DNA of 64,000 nucleotides from Streptococcus mitis 17/34 (GCA_000430305.1 ASZZ01000011.1:1-64000), one strand, 5' to 3'; positions 17,646 to 27,466 are shown, counted from the stretch's first letter. Notes: generated by a model from the sequence alone, not told the origin. Numbers and translations: made by a program.

Positions 17646-18408
17646 TCGTATTTTAGCACTTTCAGGAAATGATATTTTTAGTGGTGGTGGTTTGTCCGCT
17701 GATTTGGCTACCTATACCTTGAACGGCTTGCATGGTTTTGTAGCAGTGACTTGTTTGACAGCCTTGACGGAAAAGGGCTTTGAAGTCTTTCCAACTGACG
17801 ATACCATTTTTCAACATGAATTAGATAGCTTGCATGATGTGGAATTTGCAGGGATTAAGATTGGTCTTCTACCAACTGTCAGTGTGGCTGAGAAGGCTTT
17901 GGACTTTATCAAACAACGCCCAGGAGTGCCTGTGGTATTGGATCCTGTCTTGGTCTGCAAGGAAACGCACGATGTAGCTGTCAGTGAACTCTGCCAAGAG
18001 CTGATTCGCTTTTTCCCTTATGTGAGCGTGATTACGCCTAATCTTCCTGAAGCAGAATTATTATCCGGTCAGGAAATCAAAACCTTGGAAGACATGAAAG
18101 TTGCAGCGCAGAAATTGCATGAATTAGGAGCGCCAGCAGTCATTATTAAGGGAGGCAATCGCCTTAGTCAGGACAAGGCTGTAGATGTCTTTTATGATGG
18201 CCAAACCTTTACAGTCCTAGAAAATCCTGTCATCCAAGGGCAAAATGCTGGCGCAGGTTGTACCTTTGCCTCAAGCATTGCCAGTCACCTACTCAAAGGT
18301 GATGAACTTTTACCAGCAGTAGAAAGTTCTAAGGCTTTCGTTTACCGTGCCATTGCACAAGCAGACCAGTATGGAGTAAGACAATATGAAGCAAACCAAA
18401 ACAACTAA
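17635..18408 (+). CDS. thiD: Hydroxymethylpyrimidine/phosphomethylpyrimidine kinase
   Basis: The 257-residue PfkB-superfamily kinase phosphorylates hydroxymethylpyrimidine in thiamine salvage; the related pyridoxal kinases are hard to separate from it by sequence. Visible motifs are [16 protein letters not shown] at the N-terminus, the [10 protein letters not shown] segment and the anion-hole [10 protein letters not shown] with the active-site Cys. The overlap with the HmpT-type gene supports thiamine pyrimidine salvage. It overlaps truA by 11 bases. No TPP riboswitch is visible upstream. Confidence 0.88.
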   Translation: MKNNRILALSGNDIFSGGGLSADLATYTLNGLHGFVAVTCLTALTEKGFEVFPTDDTIFQHELDSLHDVEFAGIKIGLLPTVSVAEKALDFIKQRPGVPVVLDPVLVCKETHDVAVSELCQELIRFFPYVSVITPNLPEAELLSGQEIKTLEDMKVAAQKLHELGAPAVIIKGGNRLSQDKAVDVFYDGQTFTVLENPVIQGQNAGAGCTFASSIASHLLKGDELLPAVESSKAFVYRAIAQADQYGVRQYEANQNN

Positions 18409-18846
18409 AATTGCCCTTGTATCCCTATTAACCGCCCTTTCTGTGGTTCTAGGCTATTTTTTAAAAATTCCAACACCGACAGGTATTCTAACTCTTTTAG
18501 ATGCGGGTGTTTTCTTTGCGGCCTTTTACTTTGGTAGTCGTGAAGGAGCTGTAGTCGGAGGACTAGCAGGTTTCTTGATTGACCTCTTATCAGGCTACCC
18601 TCAGTGGATGTTCTTTAGCTTGGTCAACCATGGCTTGCAGGGATTTTTCGCAGGATTTAAAGGAAAAACTCAGTGGTTAGGCCTTATCTTAGCAACGATT
18701 GCCATGGTAGGGGCTACGCCTTGGGTTCTACTTTGATGAATGGCTGGGCTGCAGCCCTACCAGAAATTCTACCAAATTTCATGCAAAATATGGTAGGGAT
18801 GATTGTAGGATTTATTCTTAGTCAAAGTATTAAGAAGATTAAGTAA
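18386..18846 (+). pseudogene. hmpT: ECF transporter S component, HmpT-like, frameshifted
   Basis: This small membrane protein (153 residues repaired, about six helices) would bind the thiamine pyrimidine precursor and work with a shared ECF ATPase module encoded elsewhere. At 18710-18713 four G stand where five are expected. As written the protein ends GATPWVLL; restored it reads GGYALGSTLMNGWAAALPEI and ends at 18846. It overlaps thiD by 23 bases, which supports the substrate assignment. The repaired ending IKKIK is typical of a membrane protein tail. Confidence 0.8.
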
Positions 18847-18875
18847 AGAGGCTGGATAAAAGTCTTAAAAATCAG

Positions 18876-18920
18876 AAAACGCATAGTATCAGGTGTTGAA
18901 AACTTGATACTATGCGTTTT
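18876..18920. terminator. Perfect 16-bp hairpin between convergent genes
   Basis: AAAACGCATAGTATCA (18876-18891) and its exact complement (18905-18920) frame a 13-base loop. The A and T ends let it stop transcripts from both sides. A one-mismatch copy of the left arm lies at 58354-58369. Confidence 0.7.
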
Positions 18921-18936
18921 ATTGTGGGAAGATTTT

Positions 18937-19086
18937 ATACTCTTCGAAAATTTCTTCAAACCGCGTCAACGTCGCCTTGCCGTATATATGTGACTGACTT
19001 CGTCAGTCTTATCTACAACCTCAAAACATTGTTTTGAGCAACCTGCGGCTAGTTTCCTAGTTTGCACTTTGATTTTCATTGAGTAT
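18937..19086 (+). repeat. BOX element, A-B-C
   Basis: boxA contains CGTCGCCTTGCCGTATATATG, followed by a single boxB (CTGACTTCGTCAG) and boxC ending at GAGTAT. It lies between the hmpT and pepQ stop codons. Confidence 0.95.
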
Positions 19087-19096
19087 TAGATGAATA

Positions 19097-20179
19097 TTAA
19101 TCAAAATAAAGCAAGTCTTTGCTGGTGCTTGTAAAGAGGTCAAAGCCTTCCTTGGTAACAACACCGCAGTCTTCGATACGGACACCGACTTTACCAGGGA
19201 TATAGATACCTGGTTCAACAGAGAAGCACATGCCTTCTTCGATGATCATGTCGTTTCCTTCCATGATAGATGGGAATTCGTGGACATCCATACCGATACC
19301 GTGACCGAGACGGTGGTTGAAGTACTCGCCGTAACCAGCTTTTTCGATGACCTCACGGGCAGCACGGTCCACTTCATGGGCAGTCACACCTGGTTTGATA
19401 AAGTCAAGAGCAGCTTGTTGGGCTTCAAGAGTCAAGTTATAAATGTCTTTCTTGAATTGGTCAGGTTTGCCAACTGCGACTGTACGAGTCATGTCTGACG
19501 CATAGCCGTTGACGAGAACACCAAGGTCAAAGAGGAGAAGGGCGTTATTTTCAACTTTGTTTGCTGCTGGAATACCGTGTGGATTTGCAGCGTTATCGCC
19601 AGTCAAGACCATAGTATCAAAACTCATTTCATAACCTTCACGCTTCATAGCAAAGTCAATTTGAGCGATGATATCTGTCTCTGTCTTATCAAGAGAAATA
19701 TTATCAAAACCAACCTTAACAGCCTTGTCCGCATAGAGACCTGCAACCATCATTTTTTGTACTTCATCAGCTGATTTGATGAGGCGCATGCGTTGGATAC
19801 GAGGAGTGAGGTTGTCAAACTCAGCAGTTTCAAAAACTGTTTTCAAGCCATGGTACTTGGTCAAGATAAGATTGTCAAACTCAACAGCGACACGTTTGAA
19901 GTCAAGTTGTGGAAGAGCATGTTTCATTTTTTGCCATGGATTTTCAGAGTCCACATAGCCCACAACTGGGAAGGAAACAGTGCTGCTTGCACGCTCAACC
20001 TCAAGGGCAGGGACAAATAGGAGGGGTTCCAGATCTGCTAGGACAAAAAGGAACATTTGGCGTTCATGGGGATCACTGTAAAAGCCAGTGAGGTAATTGA
20101 TTGTGACGGGGTCAGATACGACAGCGACGTCTAGTTTTTCTGATTCAAGATATGTTACGATTTGTTGTAATTTAGACAT
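19097..20179 (-). CDS. pepQ: Xaa-Pro dipeptidase / aminopeptidase, M24 family
   Basis: PepQ cuts dipeptides with a C-terminal proline and so completes peptide use in the cytosol. The protein has 360 residues, with the creatinase-like N-domain first. The five metal ligands of M24B enzymes are all visible: two Asp in LLFDLGVLVNGYASDMTRT, His in GHGIGMDVHE, Glu in SVEPGIY and Glu in VRIEDCG. The start at 20179 follows GAAAGAAGG. It has its own promoter and lies 127 bases after gatD. Confidence 0.93.
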   Translation of the reverse strand: MSKLQQIVTYLESEKLDVAVVSDPVTINYLTGFYSDPHERQMFLFVLADLEPLLFVPALEVERASSTVSFPVVGYVDSENPWQKMKHALPQLDFKRVAVEFDNLILTKYHGLKTVFETAEFDNLTPRIQRMRLIKSADEVQKMMVAGLYADKAVKVGFDNISLDKTETDIIAQIDFAMKREGYEMSFDTMVLTGDNAANPHGIPAANKVENNALLLFDLGVLVNGYASDMTRTVAVGKPDQFKKDIYNLTLEAQQAALDFIKPGVTAHEVDRAAREVIEKAGYGEYFNHRLGHGIGMDVHEFPSIMEGNDMIIEEGMCFSVEPGIYIPGKVGVRIEDCGVVTKEGFDLFTSTSKDLLYFD

Positions 20180-20203
20180 ATGCTACCTTCTTTCTACTCC
20201 TCT

Positions 20204-20232
20204 ATTTTGGCAAAAAAAGATAGAAAATGCAA
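20204..20232 (-). promoter_or_regulatory. Promoter of pepQ
   Basis: On the minus strand TTGCAT (20232-20227) and CAAAAT (20209-20204) are separated by 17 bases, about 25 bases before the start codon. Confidence 0.5.
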
Positions 20233-20306
20233 GAGAGAAGGGTAAAAGAAAAGACAAAAAGAACTCCGACAAGATAATGGAATTCTTTGATATGGTTTTC
20301 CTTGTT

Positions 20307-21086
20307 TTAAGAAAAGTCTGCCTTGCTTTTGACGTCACTGTATTCTTCAGCGATTTCTTGGCTGAGAATGTCCTCATAAGCAGGGAGTTGAATGTCCTGA
20401 CCATATTTCTTTTTGAGGGCAGTAGTGACTAGGCGATAAGCTAGATTGGCATTACGAGAGAGGATAGGCCCGTGGAAGTAAGAACCAAAGACATTCTTAT
20501 AATGAACCCCTTCACCGACTTTTTCTTCGTTATTTCCATTTCCATAGACAACCTGTCCCAGTGGTTTTTGGTCATCAGAGAGGAAGGTACGGCCTGGTGA
20601 TTTTCAAATCCATAGTAGGTTTCATTGAAATCTTCATTGTGAATCTTGATGTCCCCGATAAAGCGGTTATTGGTCTGGTTGAGGTGTAGTGCCCCATAAC
20701 CCCTAATCCTTCGATGCGTTTTCCTGAAGCTTCAACATAATATTGCCCCAATAGTTGGAAACCACCGCAGATAGCGAGAACCACACCGTCGTTTTGGATG
20801 TAGTTGTCAATGCTCTCTTTTTTAGCAGGTAAGTCGTCTGCAATGATACTTTGTTCAAAGTCTTGGCCGCCACCGAAAAAGGCGATATCATAGTGGTTTT
20901 CATCAAAATTATCATGAAGTGAAACGATGTCAACGGTCACATGGCTCCCAGTTTTTCAGCAACATACTTGAGCATGAGAATATTTCCATTGTCCCCGTAG
21001 GTATTCATGAGATTTCCGTAGAGGTGGGCAATGTTTAGCTGATAGGGGTAATTGCCAGCTTTTGAGGAAAGTGAAGTATAAACCAT
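20307..21086 (-). pseudogene. gatD: Lipid II isoglutaminyl synthase, glutamine amidotransferase subunit GatD, three frameshifts
   Basis: GatD releases ammonia from glutamine so that MurT can amidate the stem-peptide D-glutamate of lipid II. The nucleophile Cys is in [11 protein letters not shown]; the YGDNGN and [10 protein letters not shown] segments are clear. Three bases are missing, each from a run of three: near 20943 (GCCCAT read as GCCAT), near 20683 (ACCCTC read as ACCTC) and near 20593 (CAGGGCC read as CAGGCC). Repaired, the protein has 260 residues, the usual length, and ends VKSKADFS. The pair is essential in pneumococcus, so three real frameshifts are not credible. ATG overlaps the murT stop (TAATG). 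Confidence 0.9.
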
Positions 21087-22429
21087 TAGTTCATCTCCTT
21101 TCTAACAATCTGACGACTAGCCAGCAGTTCGCGGAATTCCAGCATAGCAGTATAGGTAGCTAGGATATAGGCATGTTTGCAGTCTTGGTTCTCAATGGTC
21201 TTGAGAACTTGTTCCAGATTGCTTGTTTCAGTGATTTTTTCAGCTGGATAGCCTGTTACTCGTAGACGACGAGCAATTTCAGAATGGCGAACACCGCCAG
21301 CGTTGATTTCAGGGATGTCCATCTCAGTGATTTGTTCAAAATCAGCATCCCAGATCCAGCTTGTATCAATTCCATCTGCATAGTTAGCGTTAAGGAGGAC
21401 AGATAGGCTAAATGGATAAGGAGCTAGTTTAATCATCTCGATAGCTTGGGTCGCACCGACTGGATTTTTAATCAAGACAAGGGTACATTCTTTGTCACCG
21501 ATATGGAAGGTTTCTTGTCGTCCAAAGACAGCACGACTCTTGTCAAATCCTTGTTTAATCAGTTGAGAATCAGCGCCTAGGTAACGGGCGATAGCAACTG
21601 CAGCAAGGGCGTTGTAGATATTGTAGAGACCACCGATTTGAATACCGTATTCTTGTCCGTCAATGACAAAGCGAGAGCGATTGTTGGTTAACTCAACCAA
21701 GTCTGTCAAGCGATAGTCGAGATCAGGACGTTTACATCCGCAGTCTTCACAGATATAGGCACCCAAGTTTGCATAGGTATTATGCTCATATTTGAGGATT
21801 CCTTGGCAGTCAGGACAGAGAATCCCTTCGGTATTATAGTGAGCCAGTTGGGCTGGACCTTTCTCCAAGTCAAAACCAAAATACTGTACAGGATTTGGAA
21901 TAGCAGGCTTGTAGAAAAGAGGACTGTCACCATTTAGGAGAATAGTAGCCGTAGGTACCTTACGAATAGCATCCAAAATCATCTTGTAAGTTGTGTAAAT
22001 CTCACCATAGCGGTCCATCTGGTCACGGAAGATATTGGTGATAACAAATAAGCTTGGTTGGATATAGTCACAGATACGAGATAGACTGGCTTCGTCGATT
22101 TCTAGAACGGCAATATTTTTACCAGTTTTAGAAGATTTGGCTGTTAGGAAGGTTGTCGCAATTCCTGTGATCATGTTTGCACCGCTTGGGTTGGTCAGAA
22201 CTTGACCATAAACCTCTTTTAAAATGCCGACAGTCAGGGCAGTTGTCAAGGTTTTTCCGTTGGTTCCAGTGACCACGACAATCTCGTAGTTCTTAGCTAG
22301 GTTTTGTAAAATATCTTTATCAAATTGAAGGGCAAGTTTTCCTGGGAGCGTACTTCCACGGCCAAGACGGCTTAAAACGAAGTGGGAAGAACGCCCAGCT
22401 AGGAGGCCCAAAGTAGTTTTTAATTTCAT
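21086..22429 (-). CDS. murT: Lipid II isoglutaminyl synthase, ligase subunit MurT
   Basis: MurT is a Mur-ligase relative that activates the alpha-carboxylate of D-iso-glutamate in lipid II with ATP; GatD supplies ammonia. The P-loop is [12 protein letters not shown] near residue 55. A four-cysteine zinc ribbon (CPDC and CEDC, residues about 205-230) is inserted in the central domain, a mark of MurT. The DUF1727 C-terminal domain follows. It has 447 residues and looks intact. It acts at the cytosolic face of the membrane. Its promoter suggests a leaderless mRNA. Confidence 0.93.
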   Translation of the reverse strand: MKLKTTLGLLAGRSSHFVLSRLGRGSTLPGKLALQFDKDILQNLAKNYEIVVVTGTNGKTLTTALTVGILKEVYGQVLTNPSGANMITGIATTFLTAKSSKTGKNIAVLEIDEASLSRICDYIQPSLFVITNIFRDQMDRYGEIYTTYKMILDAIRKVPTATILLNGDSPLFYKPAIPNPVQYFGFDLEKGPAQLAHYNTEGILCPDCQGILKYEHNTYANLGAYICEDCGCKRPDLDYRLTDLVELTNNRSRFVIDGQEYGIQIGGLYNIYNALAAVAIARYLGADSQLIKQGFDKSRAVFGRQETFHIGDKECTLVLIKNPVGATQAIEMIKLAPYPFSLSVLLNANYADGIDTSWIWDADFEQITEMDIPEINAGGVRHSEIARRLRVTGYPAEKITETSNLEQVLKTIENQDCKHAYILATYTAMLEFRELLASRQIVRKEMN

Positions 22430-22435
22430 GTTTCT

Positions 22436-22444
22436 ATTATATCA
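22436..22444 (-). promoter_or_regulatory. Extended -10 of murT-gatD, probably leaderless
   Basis: On the minus strand TGA-TATAAT ends at 22436, only six bases (AGAAAC) before the ATG at 22429. No Shine-Dalgarno lies between. Confidence 0.6.
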
Positions 22445-22481
22445 TAAAAGAAGGAAAAGACAGATTTGAGGTTCTGCAGAA

Positions 22482-22507
22482 GTAAAAACAGCCCACAGAG
22501 GGCTGTT
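22482..22507 (-). terminator. Terminator of the flavin reductase gene
   Basis: Read on the minus strand, AACAGCCC, a five-base loop and GGGCTGTT are followed by TTT and A. Confidence 0.75.
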
Positions 22508-22527
22508 AGTTAAGATGAGACTTCAAC

Positions 22528-23844
22528 TTAAATCGCAAACAAGTCATTCAAGTTCTCAGCCAAGGTTGGGTGAGTGAAGATTTGTTTTGTAAAGTAAGTG
22601 TAAGGAATCTTGTTGTCCATAGCAACAGTGATGATGTTAATGATTTCTTGAGAACCTTCTGAGAAGATGCTTGCTCCAAGAATTTCTTTTGTTTCAGTAT
22701 TAACAACAGCTTTGAAAGCTCCACGAAGGTCTCCATTTACGTGACCGCGAGGCATTGCTGCAACAGGGATTTCCTTAACGGCGTATGGAAGTTTCAAATC
22801 AGCTGCTTGGCTTTCAGTCAAACCGACTTGTGAAAGTGCAGGTGTGATGAACATAGTATTTGGTACATTGAGACGGTCTTCAAGAGTGTAGCTGCCATCT
22901 CCAGCAAGGTAGCTGTAAACAACACGGAAGTCATCAAGTGAAATGTAAGTAAATTGAGGGCCACCGTTGACATCTCCAACTGCAAAGACACCAGGAACGT
23001 TTGTTTGACAATGTTTGTCTACTTTAATAGCACCACGTTCAGTTAGTTCAATATCTGTATTTTCAAGTTGAAGTGGTTCTACATTTGGTTTGCGTCCAGT
23101 TGAGTAGAGAAGGGCGTCGAAACGGTAAGTTTCGTTTTCAGTTACGAGGAGCACTTGGTCACCATCGTTTTTGATTTCAGTAGTGCGGATATTTTGAAGC
23201 AATTCAATACCGTCTTCTTCCATGTATTGCTTAGCAAGAACTGCGATGGAAGGTTCTGCACGAGGTAGGAAAGTATCCAAGGCATCTAGAACTGTAACCT
23301 TGCTTCCAAGTTTGTTGTAAAGACCAGCAAATTCAAGACCGATATTTCCGCCACCAAGGATTCCAAGTTTTTCAGGCAATTTGTCCAAGTTTTGAATACC
23401 TGTTGAGTCAAAGACGTTTTTGCTTGTAGCAAGTCCAGGGATTGGCAAGACGTTTGAAACAGCACCAGTGTTGATGACGATTGTTTCAGCGGTCAGTTCT
23501 TTCTTTTCATCACCAGCTTGGATTTCGATGACTTTATTTGAAAGGAAGTGAGCTTCCGCATCAAAGATATCCACGCCTGTACCAGCAACAGTCGCATAGT
23601 TTTTACCGTTGAGGCGACCAGTGATAGTATTTTTGGTAGCAATCACTTCTTCAAAAGACAAGTCTTTCTCAGCAGCAACTAGCAAAGTTTTAGTTGGGAT
23701 ACAACCAATGTTGATACAAGTTCCACCGTACATAGCTTTACTACGTTCAACGAGGGCAACTTTTTTGCCAGCTGAAGCCAATTTACCTGCTAGTGTTTTA
23801 CCAGCTTTACCAAATCCGATAACGATTAAATCATAAGTTAACAT
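22528..23844 (-). CDS. har: Pyridine nucleotide-disulfide oxidoreductase, RclA/Har type
   Basis: This FAD enzyme of 438 residues has the redox-active disulfide in GGTCINIGCIPTK (residues about 41-53), an N-terminal FAD motif (VIGFGKAGKTLAG), an NAD(P) motif (LGILGGGNIGLEFAG) and the dimerisation domain with the catalytic His-Pro (FTHPTLAENL). The RclA-like motif fits the pneumococcal hypothiocyanous acid reductase, which protects against the host oxidant HOSCN; this match is from memory. Other disulfide reductases are less likely because no lipoamide genes are near. AAGGAGGAA precedes the ATG. Confidence 0.85.
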   Translation of the reverse strand: MLTYDLIVIGFGKAGKTLAGKLASAGKKVALVERSKAMYGGTCINIGCIPTKTLLVAAEKDLSFEEVIATKNTITGRLNGKNYATVAGTGVDIFDAEAHFLSNKVIEIQAGDEKKELTAETIVINTGAVSNVLPIPGLATSKNVFDSTGIQNLDKLPEKLGILGGGNIGLEFAGLYNKLGSKVTVLDALDTFLPRAEPSIAVLAKQYMEEDGIELLQNIRTTEIKNDGDQVLLVTENETYRFDALLYSTGRKPNVEPLQLENTDIELTERGAIKVDKHCQTNVPGVFAVGDVNGGPQFTYISLDDFRVVYSYLAGDGSYTLEDRLNVPNTMFITPALSQVGLTESQAADLKLPYAVKEIPVAAMPRGHVNGDLRGAFKAVVNTETKEILGASIFSEGSQEIINIITVAMDNKIPYTYFTKQIFTHPTLAENLNDLFAI

Positions 23845-23870
23845 TTAGAGTTCCTCCTTTTCGACTTTCA

Positions 23871-23900
23871 TTCTAGCACAAGAAAAAAACTTTTGCACAA
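23871..23900 (-). promoter_or_regulatory. Promoter of the flavin reductase gene
   Basis: On the minus strand TTGTGC (23900-23895), an 18-base spacer and the extended -10 TG-C-TAGAAT (ending at 23871) are visible. Confidence 0.5.
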
Positions 23901-24014
23901 TTCTGCTACGCTTTAAAAAAGTTTATAAAATAGTTGAAATTTCAGCCTCATTTTCTCAAAAAATCGTTTACATGACTTTATTTTCGGATAATGCTATCTT
24001 TTAAGTTTGTCTTG

Positions 24015-24023
24015 TGTTATACT
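24015..24023 (+). promoter_or_regulatory. Extended -10 promoter of the DEAD-box helicase
   Basis: TG-T-TATACT ends at 24023, placing the transcription start near 24030 and leaving a leader of about 140 bases. Confidence 0.5.
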
Positions 24024-24029
24024 AGATAG

Positions 24030-24168
24030 GTTGCAAAGAAAACAGTACTTTTCTTTCGTGGAAAAGAAGCAACACAGTATTTCATCCAGAATGAGAATAC
24101 GTCATGAAAAGAAAAGTATAAAAAGCGCTATAGGGTGGCTTCGCACCACCTTTAGAAAGAAGAACAAC
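24030..24168 (+). promoter_or_regulatory. Structured 5' leader of the helicase mRNA
   Basis: The segment at 24046-24056 can pair over 11 bases with 24108-24118. Part of it (24048-24053) can instead form a local hairpin with 24061-24066. A third hairpin, GGTGG with CCACC (24134-24150), lies just before the ribosome-binding region. These mutually exclusive pairings could sense temperature or helicase activity; that is inference. Confidence 0.4.
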
Positions 24169-25745
24169 GTGAAATTTAATGAATTAAACTTGTCTGCTGA
24201 TTTGCTAGCAGAGATTGAAAAAGCTGGATTTGTAGAAGCCAGTCCGATCCAAGAACAAACCATTCCTTTGGCCCTTGAAGGCAAGGATGTTATCGGTCAA
24301 GCACAGACTGGTACAGGGAAAACTGCAGCCTTTGGCTTACCAACCCTTGAAAAAATTCGTACAGAAGAAGCAACTATCCAAGCCTTGGTGATTGCTCCAA
24401 CTCGTGAACTCGCTGTCCAAAGTCAAGAGGAATTGTTCCGTTTTGGTCGTAGTAAGGGAGTTAAAGTCCGTTCAGTATACGGTGGATCAAGCATTGAAAA
24501 ACAAATTAAGGCTCTTAAATCTGGTGCCCATATCGTGGTGGGAACACCTGGTCGTCTCTTAGACTTGATCAAACGCAAGGCCTTGAAATTACAAGACATT
24601 GAAACGCTTATCCTTGACGAAGCGGATGAAATGCTCAACATGGGCTTCCTTGAAGACATTGAAGCGATCATATCCCGTGTCCCTGAAAGCCGTCAAACTT
24701 TGCTGTTCTCAGCAACTATGCCAGATGCTATCAAACGTATCGGTGTTCAGTTTATGAAAGAACCTGAGCATGTCAAGATTGCTACCAAGGAATTGACGAC
24801 AGAATTGGTTGACCAATACTATCTCCGTGTCAAGGAGCAAGAAAAATTTGATACTATGACTCGTCTTATGGATGTGGAACAACCAGAACTTGCTATTGTA
24901 TTTGGTCGTACCAAACGCCGTGTGGATGAATTGACTCGTGGACTTAAAATCCGTGGCTTCCGTGCAGAAGGAATTCATGGTGATTTGGACCAAAACAAAC
25001 GTCTTCGTGTCCTTCGTGATTTTAAAAACGGTAATCTGGATGTTCTAGTTGCGACGGACGTTGCAGCGCGTGGCTTGGATATTTCAGGTGTGACCCATGT
25101 CTACAACTACGATATTCCACAAGATCCTGAAAGTTATGTTCATCGTATCGGGCGTACAGGTCGTGCTGGTAAATCAGGTCAGTCTATTACCTTCGTTTCA
25201 CCTAATGAAATGGGTTACCTCCAAATCATCGAGAACTTGACAAAGAAACGCATGAAAGGTCTCAAACCTGCAAGTGCAGAAGAAGCCTTCCAAGCTAAAA
25301 AGCAAGTAGCTCTTAAGAAAATCGAACGTGATTTTGCTAATGAGGAGATTCGTAGAAACTTTGAGAAGTTTGGCAAGGATGCTCGTCAATTGGCCTCAGA
25401 ATTCAGCCTGAAGAATTGGCCATGTATATTCTCAGCTTAACAGTTCAGGATCCAGATAGTCTTCCTGAAGTGGAGATTGCGCGTGAAAAACCACTGCCGT
25501 TTAAACCATCAGGTAATGGCTTCGGTGGTAAAGGTAAGGGAGGTCGTGGAGGCCGTCGTGGGGACGACCGTCGAGACCGTGATCGCCGTGGCAGTGGTCG
25601 TCGTGATGATTTTAAAAAAGGAAGTCGTGGCAATGATCGTTTTGATAAAGACAGACGTTACCGTAATAAAGACAATAAAAAACCACGCAATACTTCAAGC
25701 GAAAAGCAAACAGGCTTTGTTATTCGTAACAAGGGCGACAAATAA
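24169..25745 (+). pseudogene. DEAD-box ATP-dependent RNA helicase (CshA type), frameshifted
   Basis: The enzyme unwinds RNA in mRNA decay and ribosome assembly. It has the Q motif ([10 protein letters not shown]), [14 protein letters not shown], the DEAD box in [13 protein letters not shown], and [10 protein letters not shown]. The C-terminus is an Arg/Gly-rich basic tail (GGRRGDDRRDRDRR). At 25407-25408 AGCCTG stands for AGCCCTG; repaired it reads [12 protein letters not shown] and runs to 25745, 525 residues. The start is taken as GTG 24169 because the conserved N-terminus [12 protein letters not shown] follows directly. It is probably cold-induced, given the leader, but this is not shown. 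Confidence 0.9.
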
Positions 25746-25747
25746 GA

Positions 25748-25776
25748 AAAAGCGGTTCAAAATGAATCGCTTTTTT
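25748..25776 (+). terminator. Terminator of the helicase gene
   Basis: AGCGGTTCA and TGAATCGCT pair with one wobble and are followed by six T. Confidence 0.85.
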
Positions 25777-25952
25777 ATATAAGGAGACCAAGGGTGAAAG
25801 AAGATGGTGATAGCAAAGGATAGGTGAAATGGAAAGGTATTATCCACTCATCTTCTTATGATAATATAATATCAAAAATAAATTAGTTTGCCAATGATAA
25901 AAATCTATTTTTCTAAAATATTTCAGCTAGTCTAAATTGCAATTAAATAAGC

Positions 25953-25967
25953 AATTTTCAGATAATA
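25953..25967 (+). promoter_or_regulatory. CodY box at the codY promoter
   Basis: AATTTTCAGATAATA matches AATTTTCWGAAAATT at 13 of 15 positions. Together with TGAAAATT downstream it forms an inverted repeat with AATTTTCA, spacer nine bases. It ends one base before the -35, so CodY bound here would block its own promoter. Confidence 0.65.
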
Positions 25968-25968
25968 A

Positions 25969-25997
25969 TTGAAAATTCAAGCTGTTTATGATATAAT
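25969..25997 (+). promoter_or_regulatory. Promoter of codY-pncA
   Basis: TTGAAA (25969-25974), a 17-base spacer and TATAAT (25992-25997) with an upstream TG form a near-consensus promoter. Confidence 0.8.
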
Positions 25998-26023
25998 GAG
26001 AGCGATTAAATTCGAGGTGAAAA

Positions 26024-26812
26024 ATGGCACATTTATTAGAAAAGACTAGAAAAATTACTTCTATCCTGAAGCGTTCAGAGGAGCAGTTGCAGGAAGAACT
26101 CCCCTACAATGCGATTACGCGTCAACTGGCAGATATTATTGATTGTAACGCTTGTATCGTCAATAGCAAGGGACGTCTCCTTGGCTATTTTATGCGTTAT
26201 AAAACCAATACAGATCGTGTAGAGCAGTTCTTCCAAACTAAGATTTTCCCTGATGACTACATTCAAGGTGCGAACATGATTTATGATACAGAAGCCAATC
26301 TGACAGTGGATCATGATTTGAGCATTTTCCCTGTGGAAAGTCGTGCCGACTTTCCAGATGGTTTGACGACTATTGCACCGATTCATGTATCAGGGATTCG
26401 CCTTGGCTCTTTGATTATTTGGCGCAATGATAAAAAATTCGAAGATGAGGACTTGATCCTTGTTGAGATTGCCAGTACCGTTGTTGGGATTCAACTCCTC
26501 AACTTCCAGCGTGAAGAAGATGAGAAAAATATCCGTCGCCGTACTGCTGTTACCATGGCGGTCAATACCCTTTCTTACTCCGAACTCCGTGCTGTTTCAG
26601 CCATTTTAGGGGAATTAAATGGAAATGAAGGGCAGTTAACTGCGTCAGTGATTGCAGACCGTATTGGAATCACCCGTTCTGTGATTGTCAATGCCCTTCG
26701 TAAACTTGAGTCTGCAGGGATTATTGAAAGTCGCTCACTTGGAATGAAGGGAACCTATCTTAAGGTCTTGATTTCAGATATTTTTGAAGAAGTGAAGAAA
26801 AGAGATTACTAA
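26024..26812 (+). CDS. codY: GTP/branched-chain amino acid-sensing repressor CodY
   Basis: CodY is the global nutritional regulator of Gram-positives and represses amino acid and iron-uptake genes when isoleucine, leucine, valine and (in bacilli) GTP are plentiful. The N-terminal GAF domain spans residues 1-155; the winged helix-turn-helix ([20 protein letters not shown]) is at about 205-224. It has 262 residues. GAGGTG precedes the ATG. A CodY box sits at its promoter, and pncA overlaps the stop by one base. Confidence 0.96.
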   Translation: MAHLLEKTRKITSILKRSEEQLQEELPYNAITRQLADIIDCNACIVNSKGRLLGYFMRYKTNTDRVEQFFQTKIFPDDYIQGANMIYDTEANLTVDHDLSIFPVESRADFPDGLTTIAPIHVSGIRLGSLIIWRNDKKFEDEDLILVEIASTVVGIQLLNFQREEDEKNIRRRTAVTMAVNTLSYSELRAVSAILGELNGNEGQLTASVIADRIGITRSVIVNALRKLESAGIIESRSLGMKGTYLKVLISDIFEEVKKRDY

Positions 26813-27387
26813 TGGCAAAGGCTTTAATTTCGATTGATTATACAGAAGATTTTGTTGCAGATAGTGGAAAATTGACAGCAGGCGCTCCAGCTCAGGCAAT
26901 TTCAGATGCCATTGGCAAGGTGACTCGACTAGCTTTTGAACGCGGAGATTACATCTTCTTTACCATCGATGCTCATGAAGAAAACGATTGTTTCCATCCA
27001 GAAAGCAAGCTATTTCCTCCTCATAATTTGATTGGGACTAGTGGACGCAATTTATACGGAGATTTGGGTACATTTTATCAAGAGCATGGTTCAGACAGTC
27101 GTGTCTTTTGGATGGATAAACGCCATTACTCAGCTTTTTCAGGGACTGACCTGGATATCCGCTTGAGAGAGCGTCGCGTGTCTACAGTTATCTTAACAGG
27201 AGTTTTGACCGATATCTGTGTCCTACATACAGCTATAGATGCCTATAATCTAGGATATGATATCGAGATTGTTCAACCAGCCGTTGCTTCTATCTGGCCT
27301 GAAAATCATCAATTTGCTCTAGGCCATTTCAAAAATACACTCGGAGCTAAGTTAGTAGATGAAAATCTAAATGAACTTTCAGAGTAA
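26812..27387 (+). CDS. pncA: Nicotinamidase (isochorismatase family)
   Basis: The enzyme turns nicotinamide into nicotinate for NAD salvage. The catalytic triad is visible: Asp in ISIDYTEDF (about residue 9), Lys in WMDKRHYSAF (about 103) and Cys in TDICVLHTA (about 136). Metal ligands are in DAHEENDCFHPES. It has 191 residues; the pneumococcal homologue has a known structure. The ATG shares a base with the codY stop (TAATG), so it is co-transcribed and likely autoregulated by CodY. Confidence 0.92.
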   Translation: MAKALISIDYTEDFVADSGKLTAGAPAQAISDAIGKVTRLAFERGDYIFFTIDAHEENDCFHPESKLFPPHNLIGTSGRNLYGDLGTFYQEHGSDSRVFWMDKRHYSAFSGTDLDIRLRERRVSTVILTGVLTDICVLHTAIDAYNLGYDIEIVQPAVASIWPENHQFALGHFKNTLGAKLVDENLNELSE

Positions 27388-27422
27388 TTTAGTTGATGAA
27401 TGAAAAAAATTTGAAAAAAGTG

Positions 27423-27451
27423 TTGACAAGAGTCCTAAAAGTTGATATACT
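27423..27451 (+). promoter_or_regulatory. Promoter of tRNA-Leu
   Basis: TTGACA (27423-27428), a 17-base spacer and TATACT (27446-27451) lie 15 bases before the tRNA. Confidence 0.85.
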
Positions 27452-27466
27452 AGTAAAGTAATCGAC

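Noticed and set aside
24131-24150. AGGGTGG at the helicase leader resembles a T-box
   Set aside because: The downstream half of the T-box motif and the specifier stem are missing, and helicases are not T-box genes.
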